Assembly: GCA_964394145.1 (NCBI GenBank)
Contig: CAYMVL010000037.1
Span: 1-8,319 of the forward strand
Reading direction: 5' to 3'
Origin: JAFGBN01 sp964394145
GTDB taxonomy: Bacteria > Chloroflexota > Dehalococcoidia > GIF9 > AB-539-J10
DNA: 8,319 nt
Shown here: positions 6,411 through 8,319 of the stretch, one piece after another
How the letters are laid out: each line of letters starts with the position of its first letter
Numbering within the stretch: the stretch's first letter is position 1
Notes under the pieces: model-generated
Seen by the model: the letters and a program-made list of their open reading frames with translations, nothing else
The model's database searches: none
Told to the model about the DNA's origin: nothing
Translations under genes and position numbers: made by a program

Positions 6411-7904
6411 ATGTCACAGCGGAGCGCGCAAGGCAATAACCCAGATATTGATAGACTTATCGTCGTTTCAAACCGCCTACCTATCGCCCTAACAAAAGGT
6501 AGCGAGGGAGAGTGGCACGTTCAGCCTGGCTCGGGCGGATTGGTCACCGCCCTGACTTCTATCCTAAGGGACAAGGGAGGTCTGTGGATTGGCTGGCCTG
6601 GAACGTTGGAGGAGGTTGACCCCGATGAGCTAGCGGCCATGGCCGGCAAGAACACAGGCTACGCTCTCAAGCCAGTCACACTAACCGCGCAAGAGATTAA
6701 TGAATACTATTTCGGATTCTCGAATGAAATCCTATGGCCACTCTTCCACAGTCTTCAATCACGTTGCAACTTCGATCCAGCCTATTGGGCTACCTACCAA
6801 GCGGTCAATCGCAAATTCGCCCAGGTAATCGCAGAGAACGCCAGAGCAACTGACTACATCTGGGTACATGATTATCATCTCATACTCGTGGCCAAGGAAC
6901 TGCGTGCTATTGGCATAAAAGCCAAAGTAGGATTCTTTCTTCACATCCCTTTTCCCTCGTGTGAACTATTTACCATATTACCATGGCGGTCGCAAATTCT
7001 AGAAGCGCTATTGGAATATGATCTGGTTGGATTTCAAACCATGCGTGACAGAAACAACTTCATATATTACGTTGAAAGCTCGATCAAGGGTTTGCGTGTT
7101 GATACCAGGAAACAAGTATGCACGATCGCGACGTCGCAGCGACAAACCAGGGTCGGCGCTTTTCCAATCAGCATAGACTTCAAAGCATTTACCCGGCAAG
7201 CAGCTAACAAGAGCGTATTAGAAAAAACTAAGCAGTTGCGTGATGCCGTAGATGATCGTCAGGTCATTCTTGGCGTTGATCGTCTGGATTACTCCAAGGG
7301 AATTCCAGAGAGATTAAGGTCGTTCAGGAATGCCTTGGAGCGCTTCGACGAACTGCGCGGCAAAGTAGTTTTGGTTCAAATTGTGGTGCCGAGCCGAGAG
7401 GATGTCCTTGAATATAAGGTACTCAAAGCCGAAATCGAGGGACTTGTGGGTGAGATTAGCGGAAAATTCAGCCAGGCGGGTTGGGCTCCGATTCGTTACA
7501 TGTTCCGGAATTTGGAACGGGATGAGCTTCTTGCATATTACCGTACTGCCGATATAGCATTGGTTACGCCTTTGAGAGATGGAATGAACTTAGTAGCCAA
7601 GGAGTACTGTGCTGCGAATACAGACAATAACGGTGTGCTAATACTGAGCGAATTCGCGGGAGCAGCAACTCAGCTGCGTGCAGGTGCTCTGGTGGTCAAC
7701 CCGCACGATATTGAAGGCATGGCCAACGTGATCTACCAAGCATACAGCATGAGCACAGGTGAACGGCAGTCGCGGATGCGGAGACTTAGACAATCGGTTG
7801 CTAAACGTGATATTTTCTGGTGGGTGAACTTTTTCCTCTGGGCGGCCACCACTCAAAGCTTAGATGATCCGTGGCCATCGGGGCGGTCGCGGCCTTCCCA
7901 GTAA
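6411..7904 (+). CDS. otsA: Trehalose-6-phosphate synthase (GT20)
   Basis: A 497-residue retaining glycosyltransferase that joins glucose from UDP-glucose (or another NDP-glucose) to glucose-6-phosphate, giving trehalose-6-phosphate in the cytoplasm. The two Rossmann domains are recognisable. N-terminal landmarks are RLIVVSNRLP (15-24), GSGGL (40-44), WIGWPG (59-64), FSNEILWPLFH (103-113), IWVHDYHLILV (150-160) and FFLHIPFPS (175-183). C-terminal landmarks are GVDRLDYSKGIPERL (288-302, with R291 and K296 for the donor phosphates), PSREDVLEY (327-335), TPLRDGMNLVAKEY (386-399, with D390 and E398) and LSEFAGAA (412-419). All match key OtsA residues, so it should be active. ATG is chosen over a TTG 90 bases upstream because a near-consensus promoter lies between them and because family proteins start just before the VVSNR strand. 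Trehalose-phosphate phosphatase (OtsB) is neither fused nor nearby in the window. Trehalose would serve as an osmolyte or stress protectant. Confidence 0.97.
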   Translation: MSQRSAQGNNPDIDRLIVVSNRLPIALTKGSEGEWHVQPGSGGLVTALTSILRDKGGLWIGWPGTLEEVDPDELAAMAGKNTGYALKPVTLTAQEINEYYFGFSNEILWPLFHSLQSRCNFDPAYWATYQAVNRKFAQVIAENARATDYIWVHDYHLILVAKELRAIGIKAKVGFFLHIPFPSCELFTILPWRSQILEALLEYDLVGFQTMRDRNNFIYYVESSIKGLRVDTRKQVCTIATSQRQTRVGAFPISIDFKAFTRQAANKSVLEKTKQLRDAVDDRQVILGVDRLDYSKGIPERLRSFRNALERFDELRGKVVLVQIVVPSREDVLEYKVLKAEIEGLVGEISGKFSQAGWAPIRYMFRNLERDELLAYYRTADIALVTPLRDGMNLVAKEYCAANTDNNGVLILSEFAGAATQLRAGALVVNPHDIEGMANVIYQAYSMSTGERQSRMRRLRQSVAKRDIFWWVNFFLWAATTQSLDDPWPSGRSRPSQ

Positions 7905-8188
7905 GTGGCGATCAGACGTGTATATAGAATCATAATAGAACTTCAGTTATCTAGGAGAAACTCACTGAATATACAACCGGGGCAACAATATAGCGTTTTG
8001 TTCAATAGTCCAAACGGGTGATTGCAGCTGCCACTCACTTTGACTCTCGTTATGTCTGAAGTATGCCGCGGTGAATTTGAAAAGTGCAGCGCAGGATGCT
8101 AGAGTCTCACAATGCACTCGGCCAAGGGCTCTAATATGAAATTGCTGACGAAGTGGCTTCGCATTGGTGCGGTTAAAGGTGGTTCACA
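7905..8188. other. Spacer between otsA and the lipocalin-like gene
   Basis: About 284 bases with no supported gene. No terminator with a T-run is visible after otsA. A perfect 5-bp stem CGAAG/CTTCG with a TGG loop lies at 8149-8161, upstream of the next gene. A promoter candidate at 8077-8105 is listed separately. Confidence 0.5.
8077..8105 (+). promoter_or_regulatory. Candidate promoter of the lipocalin-like gene
   Basis: TTGAAA (8077-8082, 5 of 6), a 17-base spacer and TAGAGT (8100-8105, 4 of 6) preceded by TGC, making an extended -10. Transcription would start near 8112, giving an untranslated leader of about 77 bases that includes the CGAAG/CTTCG stem. Confidence 0.4.
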
Positions 8189-8319
8189 ATGGGGAAGGAA
8201 CAGTTCATAGGTACTTGGAGACTCGTCTCGTCCGAATTCCGACGCTCAAATGGTGAAGTGACCTATCCGATGGGGAGGAATGCATCTGGTATGCTCATGT
8301 ACGACGCCAACGGCCACAT
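8189..8319 (+). CDS. Lipocalin-like domain protein, N-terminal part (runs off the window)
   Basis: The first 43 complete codons of a gene cut by the window end. The protein begins MGKEQFIGTWRLVSSEFRRS and continues NGEVTYPMGRNASGMLMYDANGH. This matches the start of the lipocalin-like family (Pfam lipocalin_5 type), in which F-x-G-T-W-x-L-V-S is followed by G-x-x-x-Y-P-x-G and G-x-x-x-Y-x-x-x-G-H. Such proteins are small beta-barrels of about 130-150 residues, with no catalytic role I can state and an unknown ligand. AAAGGTGG (8175-8182) six bases before the ATG serves as ribosome binding site. No signal peptide precedes the domain, so it is probably cytoplasmic. The family call rests on only 43 residues. 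Confidence 0.75.
   Translation, partial: MGKEQFIGTWRLVSSEFRRSNGEVTYPMGRNASGMLMYDANGH

Overview
The window reads as a piece of a Chloroflexota chromosome, most likely class Dehalococcoidia. The main basis is the 3' half of a 16S rRNA gene (1-720), whose sequence resembles Dehalococcoides-type 16S as I remember it. No alignment was run, so the class is a confident inference and the genus is open. The 16S gene is not followed by a 23S gene or by spacer tRNAs, which fits the unlinked rRNA genes known in Dehalococcoides.

Layout, left to right: 16S rRNA 3' part (+, 1-720); a spacer with small hairpins; a 76-residue two-helix membrane protein (+, 1050-1280); a DegV-family fatty-acid-binding protein (+, 1342-2196); a gene-free stretch of 238 bases; an alpha/beta hydrolase (-, 2435-3358); tRNA-Ala(CGC) (+, 3450-3525). 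Next comes a large serine recombinase ORF (-, 3390-4763) that has lost its catalytic domain and whose C-terminus is read antisense through the tRNA gene. A small PD-(D/E)xK nuclease-like protein (+, 4827-5390) follows, then an AT-rich spacer, a two-domain lipoprotein (+, 5589-6302), trehalose-6-phosphate synthase OtsA (+, 6411-7904), another spacer, and the start of a lipocalin-like protein that leaves the window (+, 8189-8319).

The genes do not form one operon. Promoter-like sequences precede most units separately: the 76-residue gene, the tRNA, the hydrolase, the nuclease, the lipoprotein, otsA and the lipocalin-like gene. The most informative region is 3390-5390. A recombinase pointing into the 3' end of a tRNA gene is the usual boundary of an integrated genomic island. 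Here the recombinase is decapitated exactly where a good promoter for the nuclease-like gene begins, so I read it as the fixed remnant of an island with at least one possible cargo gene. No second copy of the tRNA 3' end was found, so the far end of the island is unknown. I see no CRISPR array, no insertion sequence with terminal repeats, and no clearly novel multi-gene system. The nuclease-like gene and the recombinase/tRNA junction deserve the closest look.
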